Shown: one piece after another, positions 52,961 through 63,429 of the stretch
Numbering within the stretch: position 1 is the stretch's first letter
Layout of the letters: every line of letters starts with the position of its first letter
Assembly (NCBI GenBank): GCA_963854835.1
Contig: OY978529.1
Span: 47,425,821 to 47,489,820 of the forward strand
Source: Megamerina dolium
Lineage: Eukaryota; Arthropoda; Insecta; Diptera; Megamerinidae
DNA: 64,000 nt
Direction of reading: 5' to 3'
Notes under the pieces: model-generated
What the model saw: the letters and a program-made list of their open reading frames with translations, nothing else
The model's database searches: none
Told to the model about the DNA's origin: nothing
Program-made: the position numbers and the translations under genes

Positions 52961-54077
52961 TTGGTCTTTTATTTTAATATTACTTTGTTAATAATGCTAA
53001 GACTTGTTATAGTAAAAATATTAAATTTTTAAACAATTTTAATTTTAATTAAAATCATTTTTGAAATCATAATTTGATAATTATAATCGTTTAAAACAAT
53101 GTTTTAACTATACACAGAGACCGATGTTACGCAGAGCGTCACGAACTAGAGCTGCTGTTGCTTTTAATACAAAATAAAAATTTTCATATTGTAAAAAGAA
53201 CATAAAATCCTCTCACAGGCAGTCGGGACGAACAAAGATTTTCACAACGAAGGTTTCCTGGAATAAACATAAGATTATTCTTTTAATTAATTCGTATTTG
53301 TGTCGACCGACACCAAGCTGACAAAATTGCTTAAATGTTTATTCGAAAATGCTGTATTACCGATTCCAAGTATTTCATATTACGTCATATTGATTTAATT
53401 ATATAATATTTGACATATTGTTGCTAATAAATCAATAAAAGCGACCGCTATTTATTTTAAGTGACAGAAAATCCTAAAGTACAGCTTTGAATTCCATTTG
53501 CAATATCGCGAGATGCGAAACGAAGTTCGAAATCGAGAACGCAAAACTATTTCCATATAGTGTCAAACTAATGTGTTTGTTGTTTTCCCTTATTCGAGAG
53601 TAATATATGTAGATATAGAAATATGAATGCGAAGAAAAATAATGACTCAACTTTAACAAAAGCTTCATTGAATATTCCTACGTTACGTTACGTAGTTTTC
53701 AAGTGGAACGAAAGACCAAAAACGAGGCCGTAAAAAATAGCTGGAAATTTATACTAGTCATAATTTGTTGCATATAAAAACACAACAAGTGTCAAAATCA
53801 ATTGGTTATCTGAATACTTGACGATTTTTACTGGTTTTTCACGCAATTTTTCTTAAAATTTCCTGTTTGTGAAAATATATTTCTCAATTTTTATTTTATT
53901 CTCTCGCAGCAGCTTTTTACTGATAAAGTAAGTGAATGTCTTGTGTATTAAATAGTAACGTTACTTATCGTTACGTTTTGCCTAATTGCAACATTCGCCG
54001 GGTTTAGTAGCAGCTGTTATTGTGCATGGGTTATATGTTACATATTCATATGTTTGACAAATCATGTGCTGGAAGAA

Positions 54078-55115
54078 ATGTGGGTAACGAGAAATCTTAG
54101 ATTACGGCCGTTGCTGCTGAAGAATTTTTGTAAAGCAATTACTGTGGATAGGTATGTGCACGTCTGTCATGTACGTCAGGCTGGACACTCCAAGTGGGCA
54201 AATATCAAACATATTAAAGCACAGAAAGATGGGGAGAAAGCAGCAACATTTACGAAACTAACAAGACAAATACGACTAGCAATTCAAGAAGGTGGCTCAT
54301 CTGACCCAACATTGAATGCATCGTTGCGAAATGCTATTGATGAAGCACTCCGAAGAAGTATGCCTATGGCAACAATAAAAAGTACTCTACAGAAATGTCA
54401 ACAAAATAAATCTGAGCTCAAGGAATATCAGGTAGAGCTTAGGTATAAGCAGAAAGTGTTTGCCGTATGTGTTCTCTATACAGATAATTTTGCTAGTCTT
54501 AAAATGGAACTAGCTCCGATCATAAAAAAACATGAGTATGTAGTAAACGAAGCATTTTAGAAGTCATTTTGTAATACGCAACATTAATTTAGTGCGGTAT
54601 TATTTGATGCAGCTCATATGTTTGATGATTTTGGACTTATCGAAGCAAAGATAGAGAACGATGAGTTGAAGGAACCCATCTCGTTGGAAGACCGTGCAAC
54701 TACTGATGCTATTGAATGTGGTGCCGAAGAAGTGGAGATTGTAGATAACAATACTGGAATGGTTAATGTATGTTGAATGATTGTATATGTTAAGACATAT
54801 TCGGGTTCGTGTTTGTTAAAATTTATTTTAGTTTATTTGTAGTCCTGGTCACTTGAATACAGTTAGCAAAGCAATTGCGGAAAAGGGCTATAAAATTGAA
54901 AATTCGGAGCATATGTATACAGCGAAGGCATGTTATTCTCTTTAAATTGAAATAACCTAATAATATTATATATTTTATTATAATTCATACAGAATTTTGT
55001 AAAACTCAGCTTCGACGAACTGAAGGGATATGAAGCCCTTACTAAAAAATTGCACGATGTTTCTGGGATCGAAAGTATCTACGACAATGTGCATCCTGAT
55101 GAAATTAGCTCCTAA
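54078..55115 (+). CDS. TACO1: mitochondrial TACO1/YebC-family translational regulator
   Basis: Exons 54078-54535, 54593-54767, 54832-54927 and 54993-55115 join in phase to 283 residues. The Arg/Leu-rich start (MWVTRNLRLRPLLLKNF) looks like a mitochondrial targeting peptide. It is followed by the family hallmark AGHSKWANIKHIKAQKD, then GSSDPTLNASLRNAIDEALR. The C-terminal YebC lobe has MFDDFGLIEAKIE, GAEEVEIVD and FICSPGHLNTVSKAIAEKGY. TACO1 proteins assist synthesis of mitochondrially encoded proteins such as COX1. An in-frame TTG lies upstream at 54054, but I chose the ATG at 54078. The third intron begins GCATGT rather than GT. The glycine-rich stretch usual at the exon 1/2 boundary is replaced by KKHEDAVLFD, so that junction is slightly less certain. 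Confidence 0.93.
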
Positions 55116-55164
55116 TCAAAAGTATCCAATGTACTAATATATTAAACTTCTTGTTATGACATTT

Positions 55165-55170
55165 AATAAA
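55165..55170 (+). promoter_or_regulatory. candidate polyadenylation signal of the TACO1-type gene
   Basis: AATAAA lies 50 bases after the stop codon, in the expected place for a short 3' UTR. Confidence 0.5.
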
Positions 55171-55256
55171 GTCAAATTTTCCATTTGCACTGAAATATAA
55201 AAGTAGTTTCAATAATTCTAGTGACCTATTACACCTTAGAATATTTTATATATGAC

Positions 55257-55386
55257 CCGTAATTAAAGTCAAAGTTTAGATCATCTTAGAGTTAGAATCG
55301 ATTTGTTTGACATATTCGCCCATACAAAAATCTGTCAAGCCGATTTAACAACTTTAAAATGATCTTAACTTTGACTATAACTACGG
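55257..55386. mobile_element. 130-bp foldback MITE
   Basis: Arms CCGTAATTAAAGTCAAAGTT and (inverted from 55386) CCGTAGTTATAGTCAAAGTT match over more than 30 bp with a few differences. The core holds the same 20-base string TTGACAGATTTTTGTATGGG, in inverse orientation, as the element at 52823-52960. It lies 140 bases beyond the TACO1-gene stop. Confidence 0.6.
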
Positions 55387-55896
55387 AACATTGCATTTGA
55401 AAATGTTCAAGATCACTTTGATTTTATTTATATTCAAACAATTAATACAATATATTACAAAGTTTTGAATTGTAGTAATTGCAATTGTAAAAGTAATAGT
55501 AATTGTGAATATATCTCTGTAATGGAAAGGATTTCAAAAGGAAAAATAATACTAGCGACGGCAAAAATAGAAACAGAGATATCCCACTGTCTACCATCAG
55601 TTCTCCAATAATTATCATTTTTTGTTTTTTATTATGCGACTACGATATTATCCATGTGCAGCAAAATCCTCAAATGTTCATTGATAAATAAGCGGGATCG
55701 GCAACAAAGCATATCCAATAGAATTTTTTGGCAATTTTTAAAGATTGGCTGTCTTCTAAAATATCTAATATAATATAATATCTAATAGATTTTAACGTTA
55801 AATGCAACTTACCTCTCGGAGTCGTCCATCTTTGCCGAGGAAATAAAATTTAATTAGTGTATAAGCTACAGTAGTGATGCACCGACTGCGATTTTG

Positions 55897-56124
55897 TTAC
55901 GTATCGATAAATTGTTTTAGTCGTTTTGAACAATATGAAAGAGTTTGTACCTTGTTTTTTCGCCATTTCTTTTTTATCCCACTTGATCGTTTTCTTTTTT
56001 GCCGAATTTCGATAAAACTTTTTCTATTATTTTTCCAAAAACTTCTATGATTATCATTCCAAAAACACACATTGTTAGCACATATGGTTGCCTTTTTTAA
56101 CAAATCATTCAGCGCGGTATCCAT
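55897..56124 (-). CDS. hypothetical 75-residue basic protein
   Basis: An ATG-started frame on the minus strand reads MDTALNDLLKKATICANNVC and continues with a very basic middle (RQKRKRSSGIKKKWRKNK). No domain is recognised. It lies in the ~1.6 kb between the TACO1 and myotrophin 3' ends. Downstream on the same strand, near 55815-55870, an open stretch YTLIKFYFLGKDGRLRE ends at a perfect AG|GTAAGT donor, so a small spliced gene could be present. It may equally be chance in AT-rich DNA. Confidence 0.25.
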   Translation of the reverse strand: MDTALNDLLKKATICANNVCFWNDNHRSFWKNNRKSFIEIRQKRKRSSGIKKKWRKNKVQTLSYCSKRLKQFIDT

Positions 56125-56715
56125 TATGAAATCACTTGAAATTTAATGCAGCACAATTAATTTGATAAAATATTACAACTCTCTCTCAGCAATCATATGT
56201 AACCATCCAACAATCTAAATTGGTGAAACGGCAAATCAACGCCATGGTTATAATTATTCTTGACACAATCCAGCGATCCAACATGGTTGATTCGAATTAG
56301 AATTAAAGCTTCACAAAATAAAAACGTAACTTGGGTCTTAAATTATTTTTAAACACAGAAACCAAGTTAAAAATGTTTAGTCTGTGATATATAGTGTAAG
56401 TTTTTATTGGAAAATAAAAACTTGTTTACCGATATATGACCTTCCTAATTTTATATCAAAATACAATATACAATCGATTGAAAATTGTTTAAGTTTTAGG
56501 TATTATGTGGCGTAATGATATGAACTCGCTAACAAAAGATGTAAATACTTTTTAAAAATATAATACATAGATCATTACCGTTCTCGATAGAAATAACCTC
56601 GTCTTTTCTTAGTTTTTACAAAATTAAAAAAAAACTTGTAATTTTAAATATAGTAGATTATTAGATATCATCACATAAATGTATATATTCATTTCATTTC
56701 TTATATGGATAAAAT

Positions 56716-59432
56716 TTATAAAAGTATTTTTCGAATATCTTCTTTCTCAGCAGCTTCCATGTAAGTTTTGCCATCTGGTGTCTGGCCATCTTTAGAAGCG
56801 CCCTGAAAATATATTACATGACATTCGTTTTTTGTAAAAAATGATGACTAATTTACCTTGGCCAATAACAATTCTACACATTTTGTATGACCCTCCCATA
56901 TGGCTGCTAGCAGTGGTGTTATACCATGTTTGTCTGTAACCTGTTTACAAAATAATATCATTTGCACAACAATTCGATGCTGCACAATGTTCCCACAATA
57001 CGTACATTTATATTTGCTCCTTGTGTTGTTATCAGATATTCCAAAACTTCATACTGTCCATAATCTGCAGCATAGTGCAGTAAGTATCGGCCATTTATTT
57101 GTGAATTGACATCAATTGACTAAAACGGAAGAACACACATATACCTGTCAAGATTAATTCAATTCGAATTTACAAAATCCACGAATATCGATGATATATC
57201 GACATCACCATATAAATATACTAATCTTATTTGCGATAATTCCAGTGCGATACAAATTCCCTCTAAAGCTTCATTAATAGCTCAAATAGCCACCACTAAA
57301 CATACGACTAACTTTTTGGGAACATTCTATAAATAAAAAACAACGTAGAATTTTTCCGTTAACGTAGGGATTTGATTTTCCATGTGTCAGATAATCGCTA
57401 TTTTCTTCAAGCATTATAATAACGGAAGATTCGAGGCGCACTCTTGAGTAATAAATCTGTCATAAAGTGCCTTTCTTCGTCGTCAAATATGGTTTCTTCA
57501 TCATCAATTGTGCTTACACATCTTTGTTAGCCGTCAACAATGATTTTGCGTCTTTCTTCGTTTTATTTTTTACGCGATTTTCTTCGTCGTTAAAACACTC
57601 GTTTTGAAATGAAGTGCGACTCTCATCTACTCATCCTTGTAGACAGAAATGCTCAAACGCATGGCACATAAATACTTTCGACAGCTGTTGCGTTTTAGTT
57701 TTCGAATATCGCCTCGCAACTCGTGCTATTGTAAATGAAGCCTGAAGCTTAACTAAGTTTTTGATATTTCGTTGACGCACAGACTTTAGACCAGATCGCT
57801 TACATGGCAGTCGTGGAAGGTAATAACTTACACTCTAGATATGAGAAAGCTGACAGAAAAATTATCAGGAGCTCGAGAATTGACATTCACAGTTCGTAAT
57901 AGGTGGTCGGAGCATTTTCTGAATTGATAGCAAGTGATTTTACTGTTTCGCTTTTATGTATACATATCTATGTATATTAAGGAGGTCCAAAAACAATTTT
58001 TTTTTTCCAAGATTGAGTTCGCGGCTCCTTCCAAAATGTTTCCTCTTACCAAACGATGTGCTGACACCAAACTTTACGTTTCTAAGTATAAATGTAGAGG
58101 ATGCTCATGAAGTGTTTATTTTGTACAATATTTTAGAAGTAATTTGCACTTATATTAACCAAAAAACAACAACATTTCGAATTGAAATATTACAAGCTTC
58201 AGTTGTCATGGCAACAACAGCTTTTTATAAAAAATCACTAATATTTTTGTAAATTTCAAAGAGATTCAGTAACGCTCAAGAGCGCAAACATGCCATTGAG
58301 CACCCTGTATTGGTTACAGTCGAAAATTGTTAATATATGCTTACGCATGTAAGTGTTGAGGTTTCAAATTGCTTTTTTCTCATACCAAAAGTTTTCAGTA
58401 TTAACTACTTTATTTTTTAAAAAGTATCTGGAATCGCTCTCAAAATTATCAATAAATTGGCATCCATTAATTTTATTAGAACTCATTTTTTATAAAAATG
58501 TCGCTTTTAAAATCACGAAAATGTAAACAAAGAGAAATGCCAACAAAAACGAGTAAGTTGAAGAACAAGAGAGTCTCACTAGTTTTCGCTGCCGTTTGGA
58601 CATGGTAAAAATGATTGATTGTGTAAGACCGATGATATGCAGGGAGTCATAATGCGAGTGATTTCGTATTGTAAACAGAAATACAATACGAAATTAAATC
58701 GAAGGAGTAAAATCTAACGCAGTTACGAAATGAATCGGCATTAAAAAGATATTGTTAAATTTGTGGCTAATTTATTACTTTTCCGTTATTGTGTTTCTTA
58801 ATAGATTAAAATTCTGAGACAAATTTAGCATAAAATAATGAGTTATCAAATGATTGACTGCGTAACAATGTGCCATTTTTTTTTTACTTACTACTTGTAG
58901 TTTTACTACCGTATGTAAATCACGAAGTACTAAGTAGCTTTGATTTGCCAGCATCTTGGTTTTGTTCCATCCAAACACACAAAATGCATGGAAATCCAAT
59001 ATTTAATCACGTCACGGTTTACGCAATTTAATCATCTTTCGTCAGCTCTCAAATTTTTATTTTACGTTGAAAACAATATTTCGCGGTCGCAATTATTGTG
59101 ACTTTCTGCATAACACCGTATTTCCGATTACGTACGAATATCATTATACCTCCCTGATTGTACCTCTTTTTTTATACCATGTACAACTTTGCACTTTCGG
59201 GTTAAAAATATCGATAACGATAATATATACTAATGTATCGGCCGTCGCCACTGGCGAGTAAATAAAAAATTCATCAATTGCCGGGAGTAAAAATTTACAC
59301 TCAAAAGTACTACAAACATATCGTTTGAATTTCACAAATTAATTCATGTAATATTTTTCATACCTCTTGTTCAAATGCTGCTTGCACTTGATCTAATTCA
59401 CCATTTTTAACGCTCCAAACTAGATTTGCCAT
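56716..59432 (-). CDS. Mtpn: myotrophin (small ankyrin-repeat protein)
   Basis: Exons 59432-59364, 57119-57006, 56940-56857 and 56802-56716, all phase 0 and GT-AG, give 117 residues, against 118 in vertebrate myotrophin. It starts [23 protein letters not shown]. Ankyrin repeats follow: [20 protein letters not shown], then [20 protein letters not shown] with ELLLAKGAS, then [19 protein letters not shown] at the end. In vertebrates this protein (V-1) binds and sequesters actin capping protein and has been linked to NF-kB; I expect a cytoplasmic actin-regulatory role here. Intron 1 is about 2.2 kb and holds a fragment of the long-TIR MITE family. I see no frameshift or missing repeat. Confidence 0.92.
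57832..57945. mobile_element. third, partial copy of the long-TIR MITE
   Basis: CACTCTAGATATGAGAAAGC and GAGAATTGACATTCACAGTT match the interior of the 36.9-kb element (CACTCTAGATATGAGAAAAT ... AATTGACATTCACCGTTC). No terminal repeats are present. It lies in intron 1 of myotrophin. Confidence 0.5.
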
Positions 59433-59944
59433 TACAAACGGAAAATGTGCAGATTCCCAGCTTCTGCAAATTTATCTAATTTATTAGAACTGCACTTCAA
59501 TAATAAAACGAACTGACCTTTCACGTAAAATTTAAACTTTCTCCTGCTTTCTTTTATTATACTTTCACTCGTTTAAAATCCTTTATTTTGTAGTTTTCCT
59601 TTGATCATTTCACAACTGGTTGTATGTAAAATAAGACATTTGACGTACACATCAAGGGTGTTATAACAAGTAGTATGCAGTCATATGCACGTTCTCCCAA
59701 CTGTGCTGATTAATTGTCTTGACATGAATACAATTTGGAAATCAAAAATTAAGACATGTCGTGCAGTTCAAAGCTAAATTGGAAAAGTTATAATAATGCA
59801 AGTAAGCCCCATGTTACTAGTCGACAAGCAGTTTTTGACTGCTTTCAATTCCCATTTTCAAGCAAATTGCCAATCGAGTCAGCAAATTGCATCAGTTTAT
59901 AAGGAGTCAGGGAGTTTATCAGTTTATAAATTACCAACATGCTG

Positions 59945-60255
59945 TGTTGCAATGAGCTGTCATGATTATTTGACGACCAGTTTTCATTTTTACGTGACGC
60001 TCACAGTGGCAGCATCGTCGATTTCAAAGATTCATCAGCTCGGACAACGTATTGCATGACGATAGCATAACAATGCCCAGTTAACAGTTGTTATGGAATG
60101 AAAAATTGCGTGTCGAGACAGCGTATTGCTCATAGAAAGCAATAATTATCAGAACAATTATCTTGACAAATATTGTCAGTAATGAGCTGTCACTTTGCTA
60201 ATTTGACAGCCAATTTTTCATTTCCACTAAAAGTTCATTGTGGCAACTTCTTCAA
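59945..60255. repeat. imperfect direct repeat about 230 bp apart
   Basis: AATGAGCTGTCATGATTATT ... CAGTTTTCATTTTTACG (about 59950-60000) and AATGAGCTGTCACTTTGCTA ... CAATTTTTCATTTCCAC (about 60182-60228) align, both followed by a GTGGCA motif. The second unit overlaps the end of the minus-strand hydrophobic frame. Confidence 0.4.
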
Positions 60256-60492
60256 ATTGAACGAAAAGTTTTGATCGGTTCTCATTTTGATTGCTTGAGC
60301 TTTATATAGTAGAATTAAAAACGCAAAAATAGTTAAAATAACAAATATAAAGGGAAATTTGTTTTTCCTTTTTGGCATTTCTTCATAAACTTTGTAAATT
60401 TTTAAGCGCTTTAATGCAGCGAACATATTTGTTTGATGCCATCTTTCCAATGCTTTTATCAAGATAAAAAATGCCAACACCAATATTGCCAC
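60235..60492 (-). CDS. possible exon coding a hydrophobic peptide
   Basis: Open for about 85 codons with no ATG at the front. It reads AILVLAFFILIKALERWHQT, a basic middle (PKRKNKFPF) and a second hydrophobic stretch (FIFVILTIFAFLILLYKAQA), so it has two membrane-like segments. The 5' side has a plausible acceptor (TTTTATCAG), so it could be a terminal exon, but no partner exon was found. It overlaps dispersed repeats near 60.2 kb. Confidence 0.2.
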   Translation of the reverse strand: MAILVLAFFILIKALERWHQTNMFAALKRLKIYKVYEEMPKRKNKFPFIFVILTIFAFLILLYKAQAIKMRTDQNFSFNLKKLPQ

Positions 60493-60853
60493 TGATAAAA
60501 CTTATATCTGGCACTCAAAATAACCGATGGTAACCAATAATTTTTGCTTGTGGAGATGACCTGTTACGATTCGCCCCGCGCATTATACCTACTCGCACCC
60601 ATTTTACATGTAATAGATTATTAAGTGACATTTCCTTCCGTTCCGTATAATCGGCGCGTATAAGTAAATTAGGCGAAGCCCAGAGAAAGCTTTTTAATTG
60701 CTGTTCAATTGATTGTGTGTATCCCCATTAGATTTATCGGTTCGAGTGTAGAATATTGCAGAGTATACAAGGTTAAATTTATAAATTGAGAGTTAAGTAG
60801 CTCAGAGTTAAATTGTTAGCATTGTGTTGCAGAACAGATATCTGAAACAGTTA

Positions 60854-61169
60854 TATCCTAGACAGACGGCAGCGTTAATTCGGATTAACGAGGCACTTAA
60901 TCCGAAAAAATACCAACCTGACAGCCGGTAGTATTGCGGATTAAGTAAACAGCTCATTGCTGTTTTATTAGGTTTACTCACTTATATTGCTATCACTATC
61001 AATTGATATGAGGAAATATACAAGAAGTACACGAACTGAAAACTATCAGAAACTTGTAAATTGAAACTTACAGTTCGTAATTGACAGCTGCATTTATTTG
61101 TTTGGCAACGCTTTTATTGTCGAAAATTGTTAGCAATTGTTGAAAGATTTTTGTTAGCAAACACACTTA
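60854..61169. mobile_element. second copy of the long-TIR MITE (right end missing)
   Basis: The left end ATATCCTAGACAGACGGCAG and the interior (ATTGCTGTTTTATTAGGTTT, AAACTATCAGAAACTTGTAA, TTTGTTAGCAAACACACTTA) align collinearly with 36862-37391. Similarity stops at about 61169, so the right TIR is lost. Confidence 0.75.
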
Positions 61170-61199
61170 GCCCCACTTGCATTCAGTCAGGGCAGATTA

Positions 61200-61290
61200 A
61201 TAGTGCGATTAGTCAACACGTAAAGTAACAGTACGTAAAGTAGTGTAAAAACGGAGTTACCTACCAATAGATGTTGACTAATCGTACTAT
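61200..61290. repeat. inverted repeat, 19-bp arms
   Basis: ATAGTGCGATTAGTCAACA (61200-61218) and TGTTGACTAATCGTACTAT (61272-61290) pair with one mismatch across a 53-base loop. It lies about 30 bases beyond the broken end of the MITE copy at 60854-61169. Confidence 0.6.
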
Positions 61291-61534
61291 AAATTGATAA
61301 ATTGGCGTCCACAGCAAAGGGTTAGGAGTTAACCCAGGGTTTGAACGTAAAATATTTAGCCCAGCAATTTTGTAGGGTTAATTTGCTAAGTCTATACGAT
61401 ATCATTCTGTCAAAGAATTTAATAAAGCAAAACTAAAAATTAATTTAATTTTTGAATATGTACATATATGTATGTACCTCTCCCCGCCGTTTAATATCGA
61501 ACGCGGTTTCAAGGTGATGATATTGACATAATCG

Positions 61535-62110
61535 GCATGATCACGTGAACAGTCAGTACAACGTTCTCAGAGTTGGAAAGAGAGTCGCGTCAAATGGGTC
61601 TCACGGTGAACGAGGGCAAGATGAAGTACCACTGTCAATAACTACGCTTTTAAAGTAATGAAGAACTTTATCTATCTTGGAACCAGCATTAACACCAGTA
61701 ATGACGTCAGTCTGGAGATATTGCGAACCACTCTTGCTAACAGGTGCTGCTTTGGTCTAAGTAACCAATTGAGAAGGCGGACAGATGAGAAAATGCTCGG
61801 AGTTTTTGAAAGAAAAGTCCTATGCAAGATCTTTGGACCTATTTGCGTTGGTGGGGAGTATCGAATAAGCTACAACCATAAGCTGTATGAGCTGTATCCC
61901 GACACCGACATAGTAAAGCGCATTAAAATTCAGCGACTATGCTGGCTAGGTGCCAGCAAGCGAGCGAATGGATGGATACGCCTCGGTTAAGAAGGTGTTA
62001 TATTCGGAACCCGATGATGGACGATGCAGAAGAGGAAGACCAAACCTCCGGTGGAAAGATCAAGTACTGGAGAACTTGTCAGCTCTTGGAATTTCTAACT
62101 GGCACCAACT
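61535..62110 (+). mobile_element. LINE 3' fragment (RT C-terminal region)
   Basis: The plus strand reads FIYLGTSINTSNDVSLEILR, LRRRTDEKMLGVFERKVLCK, IFGPICVGGEYRISYNHKLY and RIKIQRLCWLGASKRA. After a frameshift it continues RCRRGRPNLRWKDQVLENLS and ALGISNWHQLAKER. It is the best-preserved member of this family in the window. Confidence 0.78.
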
Positions 62111-62385
62111 AGCGAAGGAAAGAGTCCTAAATAAGGTCCTAAAGGCGCTGACTGGCACAAGCTGGGAGAAAGACAAGGAAATGCTGCTCATCACATATAA
62201 AGCCATCGGTAGGTCGATCATTGACGCCACTCAAGACTACGCACCATCACGGGACACCATAAGATGGCGCATGAAGACCTATTGTCACCTATTATCGCAC
62301 AACAACAACCACTTAATGCAGCTGATTAATACATCATTCGTGGAGTCTAGAAACAAAAAGGCGAAGCACCGAAATGTTAAACAGT
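62110..62385 (+). mobile_element. jockey-type retrotransposon fragment fused to the upstream LINE
   Basis: Continuing in frame from the previous fragment, the sequence switches to LNKVLKALTGTSWEKDKEML and LITYKAIGRSI, the post-RT region of jockey-like elements, then becomes unrecognisable. The switch occurs at about 62110. Confidence 0.55.
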
Positions 62386-62609
62386 GAGTCCCACAAGGTG
62401 ATGCATTTTCTCCCATGGAGCAGCATGGGCCATCTTTATGGCCCATGGCTGCTCCATTCCATCATCAGGAAATTATATTAAAGTTATTTGCAGCAATATA
62501 AACGCATACCTACTCCTACTTTTATTGATTTTTTTTCCGCAACTACAACATTCGCTTTTCAGCAGGCAAATCTTTTGCCACGCTGTTCCTCTTAAAGTTT
62601 AAAGGGTTC

Positions 62610-63425
62610 CGAACAATGTCCCAGTCCAATCAGACTGAGCAAACGAAAAACATTATGAAGTCCCTTGCGGGATGCTCCTGGGATAAAGATCTTGACAGCG
62701 ACATACAAAATAATCGCCAACTACGACGCTTCTATTTGGACTCGTCAACTTGGGGACACACATTTGTACAGCCTTTAGGTTTGCCAAAATACTGCTTCAG
62801 AATGATCACGGGATGCCACTTAATGTCTCATGCAGACCACTTGTTTGCAGAAACTTTGCTTCTAACATTATGAGCTCATAACACCTGTCAAAGCAGGTTT
62901 TCCGGGGGTGCCATGTATATGAACGTCCCAAAAAATTTTTTATAATGCGATAACATTGAATTCGTAGGAATGCGCAAGCAATTATACGCTTATCAGAAGA
63001 CGTAGCTGCACATAAACTCGCTCTGAGGGAAATCCATACCTGAACGGTGGATGAGGCAACAGAGACACAACACTACATTGTGCTTGGTGGTCACGCACCG
63101 TCTGTATTGTTGCTCATTGTAACGTTGGACCCGGGTGACCCTATCCCAACTCAGATCTGAATGGTGTCGGATGCTGGAATGTTATGATGCATGTATTGAT
63201 CCTCAACTTCCAGAATTATACCCGGATTGTGGCATGGGCCCACACACGGTTGAGCATATTTTCGCCAGATCGACCCAATGATATCTATGCCAAACTTCTC
63301 GGAGACGTGACTTTTTACACCTTGTCGTTCCTCATCGGAGAATTCAAATTTGGTCCATTTTGGGTGAAGCTTTCGCTCAATAAGAACCAGCATTTCTGTT
63401 GTCACTTTGTATTGCGGTCTTAGAG
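62610..63425 (+). mobile_element. jockey/R1-like retrotransposon fragment
   Basis: The plus strand reads KNIMKSLAGCSWDKDLDSD, then RMITGCHLMSHADHLFAETL. Further on, around 63190-63270, it reads PELYPDCGMGPHTVEHIFAR, the Cys/His block near the C-terminus of such elements. The start repeats the same region as 62110-62200, so two copies or a rearranged copy are present. Confidence 0.6.
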
Positions 63426-63429
63426 TCCG

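Noticed and set aside
57300..57800. possible Harbinger-like nuclease remnant next to a MITE piece
   Set aside because: The minus strand has protein-like but stop-filled sequence. No HARBI1 catalytic motif was seen.
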